Source: Butyricimonas virosa (lineage in GTDB: Bacteria; Bacteroidota; Bacteroidia; Bacteroidales; Marinifilaceae). From it: a stretch of DNA of 64,000 bases. The translations under genes were made by a program, and so were the position numbers. The stretch covers positions 3,968,001 through 4,032,000 of the forward strand of contig NZ_CP102269.1 of assembly GCF_025148635.1 (NCBI RefSeq), read 5' to 3'. This document shows, one piece after another, positions 6,391-16,477 of this stretch. Numbering within the stretch: position 1 is the first letter of the stretch; every line of letters begins with the position of its first letter. The notes beneath the pieces are model-generated. The model searched no databases. It was not told where the DNA came from and was given only the letters and a program-made list of their open reading frames with translations.

Positions 6391-8421
6391 TTACTTTCCT
6401 AGCATTTCACATACTTCGTTGAATACACATTCTCCGGTGAATCCGAATTTCTCGTCCAATACTTTGGCAGGAGCGGAGTAACCGAAGTGGTTTACACCGT
6501 GAATACGACCATTACATCCCACCAAACCTTCTAAGGTAACGGATAAACCTGCTGTCAGTCCATATTTCGGTTTGTTGGCCGGGATAACTTGTTCTTGATA
6601 TGCTTGTGCTTGGTGACGGAATAAACCTTCAGAGATCACGGATACGATCTGTGAGGTGATGCCTTTCCGTTCTTGAAGAAGTTTAGCACCTTCTACTAGA
6701 GTAGAGACTTCAGAGCCGGAAGCAACTAGCACTACATCTGGGTTCTCTCCGGTTTTGCATACCACGTAAGCACCTTTTGCAGCTTGTAAAGCTTCGTCAT
6801 AACGATCTGTTCCCGGAAGATCCGTGATGTTTTGTCTGGACAGGATTAAAGCGGTAGGAGTGGAGGTATTTTCCATGGCCATTTTCCAAGCAACGGAAGT
6901 TTCGGCAGCATCAGCCGGACGCAGGGCTAACAAGCTCATTTTTCCAGAATGATTCTCTAATTTTTCCATCAAACGTAATTGAGCTTCATGCTCGATCGGT
7001 TGGTGAGTCGGTCCGTCTTCTCCCACGCGGAAGGCGTCATGAGACCAAACGTATTTCACGGGAACTTCCATCAAGGCTGCCAAACGTACGGCAGGTTTCA
7101 TGTAGTCAGAGAACACGAAGAAAGTTCCACAAGCCACGAAGATACCCCCGTGAAGAGCGATACCGTTACAGATTACAGCCATAGTCAACTCTGCAACTCC
7201 GGCTTGGAAGAATGCCCCGCTGAAATCCCCTTTCACAAGGTTACGGGCTCCACCTTTGATAAATCCGTCGGTCTTGTCAGAATTACTCAAGTCGGCAGAA
7301 GAAACGATCATGTTCTCTACCTGTTGAGCTAAGGCTACTAACACGTCAGCCGAAGCGGCACGTGTGGCAATGTTTGCTTTATGTTGGATTGCTTTATAGT
7401 CAATTTCAGGAGCTTTACCGGATAAGAATTTGTGCAGTTTGGCTGCTAATTCCGGGTTTGCTTTTTCCCAAGCTGCCTGCTCTGCTTTTTTAGCTTTGGC
7501 GTAAGCCCGTTTTTCATCAAGGACTTTAGCATAGAACTCGGCTACTTCCGGGAAGATCGTGAACGGGTTCTGCGGATCTCCACCCAAGTTTTCGATCGTC
7601 TTTTCGATAGAAGCCCCGGCTCCGGTTAAAGGTTGTCCGTGAGTGGAAACCTTGTCGGAGAAATCTTCCCCGTTAGCCCCCATGGCTCCTTTACCCATCA
7701 AAGTTTTACCGATAATCAAAGTCGGACGTTCTTTTTCAGCATTGGCAGCTTGTAATGCTTTGATGATCTCGTCAGCGTTATTCCCGTTGATCGTGATCAC
7801 GTTCCACCCCCAAGCCTGATATTTGGCAGCAGTATCCTCGCAGGTTACTTCATTCACGCGGGTGGATAGCTGTACTTCGTTTGCATCATAAAACATGATC
7901 AGGTTGGATAATCCCAGTGTTCCCGCAATACGTCCGGCTCCTTGTGAAATCTCTTCCTGTATACCACCGTCAGAGATAAAAGCGTACGTTTTGTGAGCCA
8001 TCCATTCTCCGAAACGAGCTACCAGAAAACGCTCTGCAATAGCGGCTCCGACTGCCATGGCATGACCTTGACCGAGAGGGCCGGAGGTGTTTTCCACGCC
8101 TCGTTTAAAATCCACTTCCGGGTGTCCCGGGGTTACACTTCCCCATTGACGGAAGTTTTTCAGGTCTTCCATGCTATACGTGCCGATCAGGCTCAACATA
8201 GAATACAACATCGGAGACATATGTCCCGGGTCAAGGAAGAAACGGTCCCGGTTTGCCCATGTCATATCATCCGGATCGAAGTTCAAGAATTGAGAATACA
8301 ACACGTTAATGTAATCAGCGCCACCCATTGCACCTCCTGGATGACCTGATTTTGCTTTTTCAACCATAGAAGCTGAAAGGATGCGGATGTTATCCGCTGC
8401 TCGATTAAGGATCTTCTCCAT
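6391..8421 (-). CDS. tkt: Transketolase
   Basis: Thiamine-diphosphate enzyme of the non-oxidative pentose phosphate pathway that moves C2 units between ketose and aldose phosphates. At 676 residues it is full length. Visible motifs: the N-terminal SGHPGGAMGGADY, GPLGQGHAMAVGAA, the ThDP-binding GDGxxxE equivalent as SDGGIQEEISQGA, and the pyrimidine-domain GEDGPTHQPIEH. Cytoplasmic. It is transcribed as a single gene with its own terminator; in many Bacteroides tkt is followed by rpiB, but none is present here. Confident. Confidence 0.96.
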   Translation of the reverse strand: MEKILNRAADNIRILSASMVEKAKSGHPGGAMGGADYINVLYSQFLNFDPDDMTWANRDRFFLDPGHMSPMLYSMLSLIGTYSMEDLKNFRQWGSVTPGHPEVDFKRGVENTSGPLGQGHAMAVGAAIAERFLVARFGEWMAHKTYAFISDGGIQEEISQGAGRIAGTLGLSNLIMFYDANEVQLSTRVNEVTCEDTAAKYQAWGWNVITINGNNADEIIKALQAANAEKERPTLIIGKTLMGKGAMGANGEDFSDKVSTHGQPLTGAGASIEKTIENLGGDPQNPFTIFPEVAEFYAKVLDEKRAYAKAKKAEQAAWEKANPELAAKLHKFLSGKAPEIDYKAIQHKANIATRAASADVLVALAQQVENMIVSSADLSNSDKTDGFIKGGARNLVKGDFSGAFFQAGVAELTMAVICNGIALHGGIFVACGTFFVFSDYMKPAVRLAALMEVPVKYVWSHDAFRVGEDGPTHQPIEHEAQLRLMEKLENHSGKMSLLALRPADAAETSVAWKMAMENTSTPTALILSRQNITDLPGTDRYDEALQAAKGAYVVCKTGENPDVVLVASGSEVSTLVEGAKLLQERKGITSQIVSVISEGLFRHQAQAYQEQVIPANKPKYGLTAGLSVTLEGLVGCNGRIHGVNHFGYSAPAKVLDEKFGFTGECVFNEVCEMLGK

Positions 8422-8500
8422 GCCTATATTTTTTGATGAAAATTTTAAATTTTCGGCAAAGGTATGCTTTTCTGTCGGGAAATCAAAGTATCTAAAAACT

Positions 8501-8968
8501 TTACCACCTCGTGTAAGGGTGTTTTGTCAACATGGCGTTATAATACCGGTCATCCCCGGTCACTTCTTTATCAAGCCATGCAGGTTTTATGAAATTCTCG
8601 TTTTCTGTCTTTAATTCGATTTCTGCCATGATCAGACCTTCATTTTCCCCGTGAAATTCATCCACTTCGAAGGTGTGTTCCCCGGCTTTTACAAGATAAC
8701 GGGTTTTGTTGATAATACCGGGTTCGCAGAGTTGTAATAACTCTTCCGCCTCGTTTAAAGGTATTTCTTTTTCCCATTCGTAACGCCTAATGCCGGAATG
8801 ATTTCCTTTTCCCTTGATCGTGATGAATCCCTGTTCTCCATTGATTCGTACCCGAACGGTACGTTCCGGCACGGAAGAGAGATACCCCTGCATGATACGG
8901 GTAGATTTAAATACTTCCGGCTTGAAATTCCCTTTCACTAAGAATTTGCGTTCAATTTCCTGAGCCAT
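8501..8968 (-). CDS. CYTH domain protein (triphosphate tunnel metalloenzyme)
   Basis: A 155-residue CYTH protein. The signature ExExK is at the N-terminus (EIERKFLV), followed by alternating basic/acidic strands typical of the triphosphate tunnel (VRVRINGEQGFITIKGKG, YEWEKEIP, FEVDEFHGEN, AEIELKTE). Bacterial members hydrolyse inorganic tripolyphosphate or thiamine triphosphate; the actual substrate cannot be told from sequence. It lies downstream of the S9 peptidase on the same strand, 91 bp away, separated by a hairpin. Confidence 0.9.
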   Translation of the reverse strand: MAQEIERKFLVKGNFKPEVFKSTRIMQGYLSSVPERTVRVRINGEQGFITIKGKGNHSGIRRYEWEKEIPLNEAEELLQLCEPGIINKTRYLVKAGEHTFEVDEFHGENEGLIMAEIELKTENENFIKPAWLDKEVTGDDRYYNAMLTKHPYTRW

Positions 8969-8977
8969 TTTTTTAAG

Positions 8978-9058
8978 TTTAGAATTTAGAGTTAAAGTTT
9001 AGAGTTTAAAGTGAATACTATATTCCACCTTAAACTCTAAACTTTAAACTCTAAACTA
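8978..9058. repeat. AT-rich inverted repeat between S9 peptidase and CYTH gene
   Basis: Two arms of about 34 nt (near 8980-9013 and 9026-9058), each made of the unit TTTAGAGTTTAAAG in tandem, are nearly complementary with a 12-base loop. It can act as a terminator after the S9 peptidase. Similar TTTAGA-rich hairpins are common between Bacteroidales genes. Confidence 0.55.
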
Positions 9059-9059
9059 T

Positions 9060-11609
9060 TTATAAGTTTTTGTCTTTGTACATATTTTCCCACCAGGCGG
9101 GTTCACCTTTCAGGTATTTGGCAAAATAAGCCATGATGGTGTTGCCCCAGATGATTCGTTGGTTGTAATCCACGACGGCATGATCAGCATTCTTGATCAG
9201 TACGAGTTCCACGTCTTTGCCCAAGAGTTTCAGTGCGGTGTAGAACTGGATACTTTCACCTGTGGGTACGTTGACATCGGCCGTACCGTGCAACAAAAGC
9301 ATGGGGGTTTTTACCTTGTCCGCGTTGAATAGCGGGCTTTGATCCACGTAGATGTCCTTTCGATTCCACGGGAAAGCATGAGCCGATGCGTTCGTGCTGT
9401 AACTATATCCCCAGTAGCCTTCACCCCAGTAACTGGAAATGGAGGAAATTCCGGCATGTGAAATGGCACAAGCGAAGATGTCCGTGCGGGTTTGCAGGTA
9501 CATGGTTGTGAATCCACCGTAAGAGGCTCCCATGCATCCGACACGTTGTGCATCCACGAAAGGATGTGCTTTCAAGAATGCTTTCGTGCAGGCAATGATT
9601 TCGTCTGCCGTGATTTTACCCCAGTTGTTTTGATGACGGGCTGAAAATTCTTGTCCGAATCCGGTCGCACCAGAGGGTTGCATCACGTATACAACATATC
9701 CATTCGCAGCATATAGATTGAATGGCCATCTTCCTCCGAAAGTCCTTTCTACCGGGGTTGTTCCCCCGTAGTAATACACGATCATCGGGTATTTTTTCTT
9801 GGGATCGAAATTTGCCGGAAGATAATAGCGTCCGTCTATCGTGGTTCCTTTCTTGTAATTGTAGTCCCAGTCTTTTACTTGTCCGAATTCTATATTTTTG
9901 TATTGTTCACCTTGCGGATCGGCCCATTCCTGAGCATTGAGGGTTGCTAAGTCCAAGGTATAGACCCGCGTCGGGTAACTCTCGTCTGAGGCAGTGTAGA
10001 TCCCGGTATTCCCGTTTTGAGCCAAACTGATCTTTTGTACGAGATCACCCGGACATTCTATTCTCGTGATTTTCCCGTCTTTCCCATACCGGAATAAGTA
10101 AACGTAATCGGTATCCCCGGCCACGATATAGATATTCCCGTCGGTATGCCAGATGTAGTTGGAGACAGCGGGATTGAAATCTTTTGTAATCGGAGTTACT
10201 TCTTTGGAATTTAAGTCATAAATGTATAGCTGCGTGTCGTATCCGTTCACGATCTGTCCTTTAGCAATCTTTACCCCGATTTGTCCGAAAGCGTCAGCAG
10301 CTCCGGCAATTAATAATTTTGAATCATCGGGAGAAAAGACACATTGAATGTCAACCAGACGGCCTTTCCAAAGCGTGTCAATTTGGTTCGTGCGGGCATT
10401 CAACAGATAGACAGATTGTTTCCGGTACGGGTATTCGTTATAGTCCGGTCGTCCGGTACTGATCAGAATTTGGTTACCATCATGACTGATGTCCATGATG
10501 GAAGTCGTTTGGTTACCCCAAGTTAAGCGGGTATGTATGCCCGTTGCCAAATCATATTTGCATAGGAAATACCGATTGCGATAATAAGCTTGTCGATCTT
10601 CGATCCCGTCGAGTTTGCGGAGTTCCCATTCTTTCGGGGTGTAATTTTCATTTTTGTAATAGATAAGATAACTCCGGTCCGGTGACCATGAGAAGGAACT
10701 GATCGTCTGATCGTCCCGAAACAGGTGTTCCAATTTTTGTTGCTCAATGTCGTAGGTGTATAGGGAGTTTCCCGTTCCTTCTTTTATCAGGTAAGATAAC
10801 TTGTCTTCTCCGGGTATCCAAGTCAAGTTACTGACATTGTTGCCGTAGAACGTGTACACGATCTCTTTGTCGGCAATTCTGTACACGTTCGTCATGGAAC
10901 TGCTTTTACCTTTTATAATCTCACCTTCTGCCATGATCAGGTATTTTCCGCTGGGAGAAACTTGAATTCCTCCGATTCTGGGACCGTTCAGCACGTCCAG
11001 TATATTTTTCCCGCGTTTGGGGGATAAGGTAAAATCCACCGGGGTATCCTTGAATTCGGGATCTGCAATAAATTGAGCTGAAAATAGTTTGTCGCTTTCT
11101 TTCGTTTGCAAGCTTTTCACGATGATGGAATGTTTTCCCGGAACCCATTGCAGGGTACATTCTTGGTTTACGGCTTCGGTTCCCTTATGGCTTGTATAAG
11201 TGATTTTTTTCACTCCATCCACGTAAACTTCGGCATTCCCGTAAAATGAAAATTGCAGTTTTCCGCTCATCCATTGCGTGTTTTCCGCGTAAACGGCATA
11301 CAATCCAATTGCCGGAACGGCACTTTTATTTTGAGAGATAACAATGTTATCATTCACGGTTGCAGTTTCCCAAGTTAGAGAGTGATATTGTAGTTCTTGT
11401 TCGCCCACGGCAGGGGTTAAGTTCTCGATATTAAACGTGGAAAGAGTTAATAAATCTGCTTGGGAAAATGTTTTGTTTTCCACGTTTTTCATGTCCCCGA
11501 AAGCCGGAAACTCTACCGGGACGGGAGGTAATCCCATCCATTCCCTGACTGTCTGCCCGTGTAACTGCATGGTACAGATCAGCATGAATAAAAATAATAG
11601 TTTTCTCAT
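9060..11609 (-). CDS. S9 family serine peptidase (prolyl oligopeptidase / DPP IV-like), secreted
   Basis: An 849-residue exported peptidase. Residues 1-18 form a signal peptide ending in LHG-Q. A long beta-propeller region (about 200-580) with WSPD, FSPDDSK and WHTDG blades is followed by an alpha/beta-hydrolase catalytic domain. The nucleophile is Ser696 in GASYGG; the Asp is in HGTADVNVP and the His in NADHAVVD, giving a full triad. Length and layout fit dipeptidyl-peptidase/acylaminoacyl-peptidase type S9 enzymes that act on oligopeptides in the periplasm. Divergently placed to the fecR-susCD operon with a 278-bp gap. Exact specificity is not determined. Confidence 0.9.
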   Translation of the reverse strand: MRKLLFLFMLICTMQLHGQTVREWMGLPPVPVEFPAFGDMKNVENKTFSQADLLTLSTFNIENLTPAVGEQELQYHSLTWETATVNDNIVISQNKSAVPAIGLYAVYAENTQWMSGKLQFSFYGNAEVYVDGVKKITYTSHKGTEAVNQECTLQWVPGKHSIIVKSLQTKESDKLFSAQFIADPEFKDTPVDFTLSPKRGKNILDVLNGPRIGGIQVSPSGKYLIMAEGEIIKGKSSSMTNVYRIADKEIVYTFYGNNVSNLTWIPGEDKLSYLIKEGTGNSLYTYDIEQQKLEHLFRDDQTISSFSWSPDRSYLIYYKNENYTPKEWELRKLDGIEDRQAYYRNRYFLCKYDLATGIHTRLTWGNQTTSIMDISHDGNQILISTGRPDYNEYPYRKQSVYLLNARTNQIDTLWKGRLVDIQCVFSPDDSKLLIAGAADAFGQIGVKIAKGQIVNGYDTQLYIYDLNSKEVTPITKDFNPAVSNYIWHTDGNIYIVAGDTDYVYLFRYGKDGKITRIECPGDLVQKISLAQNGNTGIYTASDESYPTRVYTLDLATLNAQEWADPQGEQYKNIEFGQVKDWDYNYKKGTTIDGRYYLPANFDPKKKYPMIVYYYGGTTPVERTFGGRWPFNLYAANGYVVYVMQPSGATGFGQEFSARHQNNWGKITADEIIACTKAFLKAHPFVDAQRVGCMGASYGGFTTMYLQTRTDIFACAISHAGISSISSYWGEGYWGYSYSTNASAHAFPWNRKDIYVDQSPLFNADKVKTPMLLLHGTADVNVPTGESIQFYTALKLLGKDVELVLIKNADHAVVDYNQRIIWGNTIMAYFAKYLKGEPAWWENMYKDKNL

Positions 11610-11887
11610 TTTATTGTGTTTTGATCATTTGAATTCTCTCTCGCGAAAATATGGATTATATTTTAACTTGTAACCCCGTTGATTGTATCTTTTGGACCGT
11701 TATAAATATCTTTATTATAAATCAATGATTTCTAAATAGATGCTCTTGTATCTGTTCGACATCTATTGCCAGAAAACGAAGACGCTAACTTGCAAATACA
11801 GAGATGATAATAAAAAAGTGAGAAAAAAGTGATTTTTTTATTACACCAAACGCACCCCAAATCGCTTTAGTATAAAAGCCAAAAAAG

Positions 11888-13054
11888 ATGTTAAGCAAAG
11901 AAGAACATATAGCCCGGTTGATTTTCCTGCATATACAGGGAATGACGGACAATGCGCAGGAGAAAGAACTGAACGAATGGAGATCGGTTTCCCCGAGGCA
12001 TGAAGAACTTTTTCAACGAATGTTGTCAAGCGAATACGTGGAAAAAAGTATTTCCCGTTTCGTGAAAACGGAAGAAGAGAAGGAGAGAGGATGGCGGCAA
12101 CTCCAACAGAAAGCACGATCCGGTCGATCTGTTCGGAAGATAAAATGGTTCCCGTATGCAGCTGCTATTGTGTTAATATTAAGCGTGGGAGGTGTTTTTT
12201 ATTTTTTCGGGGATAAAAAACAAGCCGAAATACTTCCGGTAGCCAAGTATGAGGTGCAACTTCCCGGTTCCCGGGCTGTTTTGATTTTACCCGATGGGCG
12301 TAAAGTTGATCTGGAAAACGAGGTGTTACGTTCTGATCTGGCCCAGAGTGACAGTTTATTATTGATTAGCACCAGATCTTTAAAATACAGAGATATTGAT
12401 TCTCCTGACACTACGGAAGTTTTTCACACGCTGGAGATTCCACGGGGTGGAGAATATTTACTTACGCTATCAGATGGTACGATGATCTATTTAAATTCAG
12501 AATCAACGTTAAGCTTTCCCGTGAAATTTCAGGGTAAGGAGCGTAAGGTGTATTTAACCGGTGAAGCCTATTTCAAAGTGGCGAAAAATACGGAACATCC
12601 TTTTGTCGTGACAGCCGGAGAATTGGAAGTGCTGGTTACCGGAACTACTTTCGGTGTTCGGGCATATAAAGACGAAAAGGATATACAAACCACATTGGAA
12701 AGTGGGCAAGTAACGGTAAGGGTGGAAGGTAAAAGTGTGAAACTTGTTCCGAATAAACAAGTGTTGTTTAATAAATTAACGATGGGGATGGAAGTTCGGG
12801 ACGTGGATGTTGATTTATATTTGGCATGGGCAGACGGACGTTTGGTGTATGATAATTGCCCATTGGAGAAAATTCTGACCGACTTGGGGCGGTGGTATAA
12901 CATTGATGTATTTTACAGTCGGGATGAATTGCGTTCATACCAATTTTCTTTGAATATGAAAAAACACGAAGAGTTTATCCAAGTATTAGAATTGATTGGT
13001 AAAACTGGGGAAGTACAATTTGAAGTAAAAGATAATACGGTTATTGTAAGATAA
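11888..13054 (+). CDS. FecR family anti-sigma factor
   Basis: A 388-residue inner membrane regulator. The N-terminal 80 residues are cytoplasmic anti-sigma sequence, one transmembrane helix follows (about residues 86-107, WFPYAAAIVLILSVGGVFYFF), then the periplasmic FecR domain (IPRGGEYLLTLSDGTMIYLNSES, LTGEAYFKVAKN, FVVTAGELEVLVTGTTF) and a C-terminal domain that contacts the STN domain of the receptor. It precedes an STN-bearing SusC by 86 bp, so it should relay substrate occupancy to an ECF sigma factor. Normally the sigma gene lies directly upstream; here the gene upstream is a divergent peptidase, which is unusual. Confidence 0.93.
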   Translation: MLSKEEHIARLIFLHIQGMTDNAQEKELNEWRSVSPRHEELFQRMLSSEYVEKSISRFVKTEEEKERGWRQLQQKARSGRSVRKIKWFPYAAAIVLILSVGGVFYFFGDKKQAEILPVAKYEVQLPGSRAVLILPDGRKVDLENEVLRSDLAQSDSLLLISTRSLKYRDIDSPDTTEVFHTLEIPRGGEYLLTLSDGTMIYLNSESTLSFPVKFQGKERKVYLTGEAYFKVAKNTEHPFVVTAGELEVLVTGTTFGVRAYKDEKDIQTTLESGQVTVRVEGKSVKLVPNKQVLFNKLTMGMEVRDVDVDLYLAWADGRLVYDNCPLEKILTDLGRWYNIDVFYSRDELRSYQFSLNMKKHEEFIQVLELIGKTGEVQFEVKDNTVIVR

Positions 13055-13140
13055 AAAGTAGCGCTGCTAACACTACTTTTTACATTTCACACCCTGTTGA
13101 CTCGGGGCGTGAGGAATTGTTGAATTCAAAAAACAAAGTT

Positions 13141-16100
13141 ATGAAGAAAAATTCTAATGTCGTCGGGAAGAGGCGGTTTTTATTCCTCCTTTTCTTAATT
13201 TTCACCACCCAAATTAGTCTGAATGCGTATTCGCAGGAAAGAAAAATTACGTTTTCGCTGAAAAATGCCTCTTTGAAAGAGATTATCAGTGAGATCCGTA
13301 AGAATTCTGATTATGATTTCGTTTATCGTGACGTGAATCTGGAATCATTTGCCCGGCAGGATGTCGCTTTCAAGGATGCAACGGTTGGGCAAATTTTAAC
13401 GGATTGTCTTAAAGGGACTAATCTCGGTTACGAGATAAATGGTAAGACGATCATTATTCGTAAAAAGGCTGTAAGCCAAGAAGAAAAAAAATCGAAAACA
13501 ATTACAGGTAAGGTTTCGGATGAGCAAGGAAACGTGTTGCCGGGAGTTACGGTTATCATTAAAGGTACGACCTTGGGAACGGCAACTGGTGCTGACGGAG
13601 AGTATAAATTGGAAATACCCGGTGATAGTGAGCAAGTCTTGATCTTCTCTTTCGTCGGGATGAAGACTCAAGAAATTGCCGTCGGTTCGAAGACGCAACT
13701 AGACGTGAAGTTAGTCGAAGATTCGGAAACATTGGACGACGTGGTTGTAACTGGTATTTTCACGAAATCCAAGGAAAGTTACACGGGGGCTGTTACGGCC
13801 GTTTCTGCCAAAGAGTTGAAGATGTACAAAGGTCAAAATCTGTTAGCCACGTTGCGTAACATCGACCCTTCAATCAATGTCGTGATGGACAATGCTTTGG
13901 GAAGTAACCCGAACGTGATACCAGAGATTAATATCCGGGGTAATTCCTCTTTACCCATGAGCGTGAATGAATTAAATCAACAAGCATCCAAACAATTGAA
14001 TGCTCCGTTAGTAATCATGGATGGATTCGAGATTACTTTGCAGAAGTTAATGGATTTTAATGACGAGGAGATTGAAAGTATCAACATACTGAAAGATGCT
14101 TCTGCCACGGCAATTTATGGTTCTCGGGGTGCAAATGGTGTTATTGTTGTTACCACGAAGGCTCCTCAAGCCGGTAAATTGAAAATTTACGTGCAAGGAG
14201 GAATGAATATTGAAATGCCTGACCTTTCTTCATACGATTTATTGAATGCCCGTGACAAGCTAGAATTGGAGCGGATTGTCGGACTCTATGATGATGAAGA
14301 TGATGTCGTTAACGATCGGGCGTTAAAGGAGAAATATGGTCAATTATATTCAGAGGTATTGAAAGGTGTGAACACGCATTGGTTGAGCCAACCAGTACAG
14401 ACCGGTATTGGTCAGAAATATAATTTGCGTCTAGAGGGTGGAAATGAGTCTTTTCGTTGGGGAACAAATATTTCTTATAATTCTGTTATAGGAGCGATGA
14501 AGGGATCCGAGAGAAATACTTTCAGTGGTACGGTAACTTTGTCATATTCCGTGAAGAATGTGCTCTTTAAGAATCAGACTAGTATTGATATAAATAAAGG
14601 AAAAGAAAGTAAATATGGAACATTCTCTGATTATGCCAAAATGAATCCGTATTACCGGATAAAAGATGAGAATGGAGAATATATCAAGGTGTACACGATA
14701 AAAGGGACAAAACAGTATAACCCGCTTTATAACGCCCAGTTGGGGGTAATCGACGAGGATAAATATACCTTGATCACGAATAATTTTTCTATTGAATGGA
14801 GCATTAATCATGATTTGCGTTTACGAGCTCAATTAGGCTTACAAAAGAAAAATAGTACTTCTGATAATTATTTACCTGCCGATCACACGACTTTTGCGAC
14901 TGCTACAGATAGTGATAGTTATTTTCGCAAAGGAAAGTATACTTACGGAACGGGTGAGGATATTAATATTGATGCAAACGTGACGTTGAGTTATTCAAAG
15001 ATATTTCATGAAAAACACCAGCTATATGCCGGATTCGATTATTCTATAGCCCAGAAAAAAAATCACTTCTACACGTTTATCGTGGAAGGATTTCCTGATG
15101 GTAAATTGGATTTCATTGGTAATGCTTTGCAGTATGAGAAAAATGGGGTACCGAAAGGTACGGAAGAATTGTCTCGTCGGGTTGGTTTTACCGGGAATGT
15201 CAATTACATTTATAACAATCGTTATTTCATGGATTTATCTTTCCGTGTGGATGCTTCATCGTTGTTCGGGACAAAAAATAAATTTGCCCCGTTCTGGAGT
15301 GCCGGTATCGGGTGGAACGTGCATAACGAGAAGTTCATGCAGAGTCAGAATATCGTGAATAATCTTCGGATTAGAGGATCGTACGGAGAAACCGGATCTC
15401 AACAGTTTGCTTCCTATCAGGCGTTGTCAACCTTCCAGAGTTACACGGGAAAACGTTACATTATTTGGAACGGGGCTGAGTTGATGGGATTAGGAAATGA
15501 AAAGTTGAAATGGCAGGTTACCAAGCAATTAAATGGTGGTGTTGAAGTTGGACTTTTCGACGGACGCTTGTCGGCATCTTTCGATATTTATAGTAAAAAG
15601 ACTTCTAATTTGTTGTCTCAAATGGATTTGCCTTTGGCGAACGGATTCAGTTCTTACGTGGATAACGTGGGAGAGGTGAAAAATACGGGCTACGAGGCCA
15701 TGATTAGCGGGTATTTAATGCGTGATACGCACCGGAATATCATTTGGTCGATGACAGCAAAATTAGCTTACACGAAGAATGAAATTACCAAGCTCTCAGA
15801 AGCGATCAAACGGCAGAATGAGCTTTACAAATCAAAAGATGTAGAGATTAATCAGTTATTGTATGAAGGGTATGCACAGAATTCAATTTGGGCTGTTCCT
15901 TCCATGGGAATTGATCCGAGTACTGGATATGAAATTTTCTTGGATAAGAATGGGAATATCACGGATAAATGGAATCCATCCGACAAGCGTTATTTTGGCG
16001 TTGATGAACCCAAATACAGGGGTAATATCAGTACTTATTTTGCTTGGAGAGATCTTTCCGTGAATCTGTCATTTGCTTATCAATGGGGAGGCCAACAATA

Positions 16101-16467
16101 TAACGAGACCTTGCTTAACAAGGTGGAAGTGACCAATGGTGAAATTGATAAGAATAATGTTGATAGTCGTGTGTTGAAAAAGAGATGGCAGTATATTGGA
16201 GACGTGAAACCTTACAAGGGATACGGTTCCGTGGAGACAAAAGCGACTTCCCGTTTCGTGATGGATGATAACGTGTTCCAATTCCAAAGCGCCAGTGTGG
16301 AGTATCGGTTACATTCAGATTTCTTGCGTGACAAGTGGAAAGTTGAGACAATCAGTATCGGGGCTAATATGTCGGATATATTCTATATTTCTTCCATCAA
16401 GCGTGAGAGAGGAACTTCTTATCCGTTTGCTCGCAGACTGGCTTTAACCCTTTCATTAATGTTTTAA
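13141..16467 (+). CDS. SusC family TonB-dependent outer membrane transporter with STN domain
   Basis: About 1108 residues. After a signal peptide comes an STN domain (ITFSLKNASLKEIISEIRKN, roughly residues 35-105), a carboxypeptidase-regulatory-like domain (ITGKVSDEQGNVLPGVTV), the TonB-box-like stretch DDVVVTG, the plug with the SusC signature (PLVIMDGFE, ILKDASATAIYGSRGANGVI) and a 22-strand barrel ending in LTLSLMF. The ATG at 13141 is preferred to TTG at 13117 because it starts the signal peptide (MKKNSNVVGKRR). With SusD it forms a pedal-bin transporter for an oligomeric nutrient. No glycoside hydrolase is encoded nearby, so a peptide or other non-glycan substrate is plausible. The STN domain pairs it with the FecR gene upstream. 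Confidence 0.95.
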   Translation: MKKNSNVVGKRRFLFLLFLIFTTQISLNAYSQERKITFSLKNASLKEIISEIRKNSDYDFVYRDVNLESFARQDVAFKDATVGQILTDCLKGTNLGYEINGKTIIIRKKAVSQEEKKSKTITGKVSDEQGNVLPGVTVIIKGTTLGTATGADGEYKLEIPGDSEQVLIFSFVGMKTQEIAVGSKTQLDVKLVEDSETLDDVVVTGIFTKSKESYTGAVTAVSAKELKMYKGQNLLATLRNIDPSINVVMDNALGSNPNVIPEINIRGNSSLPMSVNELNQQASKQLNAPLVIMDGFEITLQKLMDFNDEEIESINILKDASATAIYGSRGANGVIVVTTKAPQAGKLKIYVQGGMNIEMPDLSSYDLLNARDKLELERIVGLYDDEDDVVNDRALKEKYGQLYSEVLKGVNTHWLSQPVQTGIGQKYNLRLEGGNESFRWGTNISYNSVIGAMKGSERNTFSGTVTLSYSVKNVLFKNQTSIDINKGKESKYGTFSDYAKMNPYYRIKDENGEYIKVYTIKGTKQYNPLYNAQLGVIDEDKYTLITNNFSIEWSINHDLRLRAQLGLQKKNSTSDNYLPADHTTFATATDSDSYFRKGKYTYGTGEDINIDANVTLSYSKIFHEKHQLYAGFDYSIAQKKNHFYTFIVEGFPDGKLDFIGNALQYEKNGVPKGTEELSRRVGFTGNVNYIYNNRYFMDLSFRVDASSLFGTKNKFAPFWSAGIGWNVHNEKFMQSQNIVNNLRIRGSYGETGSQQFASYQALSTFQSYTGKRYIIWNGAELMGLGNEKLKWQVTKQLNGGVEVGLFDGRLSASFDIYSKKTSNLLSQMDLPLANGFSSYVDNVGEVKNTGYEAMISGYLMRDTHRNIIWSMTAKLAYTKNEITKLSEAIKRQNELYKSKDVEINQLLYEGYAQNSIWAVPSMGIDPSTGYEIFLDKNGNITDKWNPSDKRYFGVDEPKYRGNISTYFAWRDLSVNLSFAYQWGGQQYNETLLNKVEVTNGEIDKNNVDSRVLKKRWQYIGDVKPYKGYGSVETKATSRFVMDDNVFQFQSASVEYRLHSDFLRDKWKVETISIGANMSDIFYISSIKRERGTSYPFARRLALTLSLMF

Positions 16468-16477
16468 TAATGGTATT

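Noticed and set aside
8978..9058. AT-rich hairpin as a novel element
   Set aside because: Similar TTTAGA-rich hairpins occur elsewhere in the window (near 24960 and 26280) and are ordinary intergenic structure.
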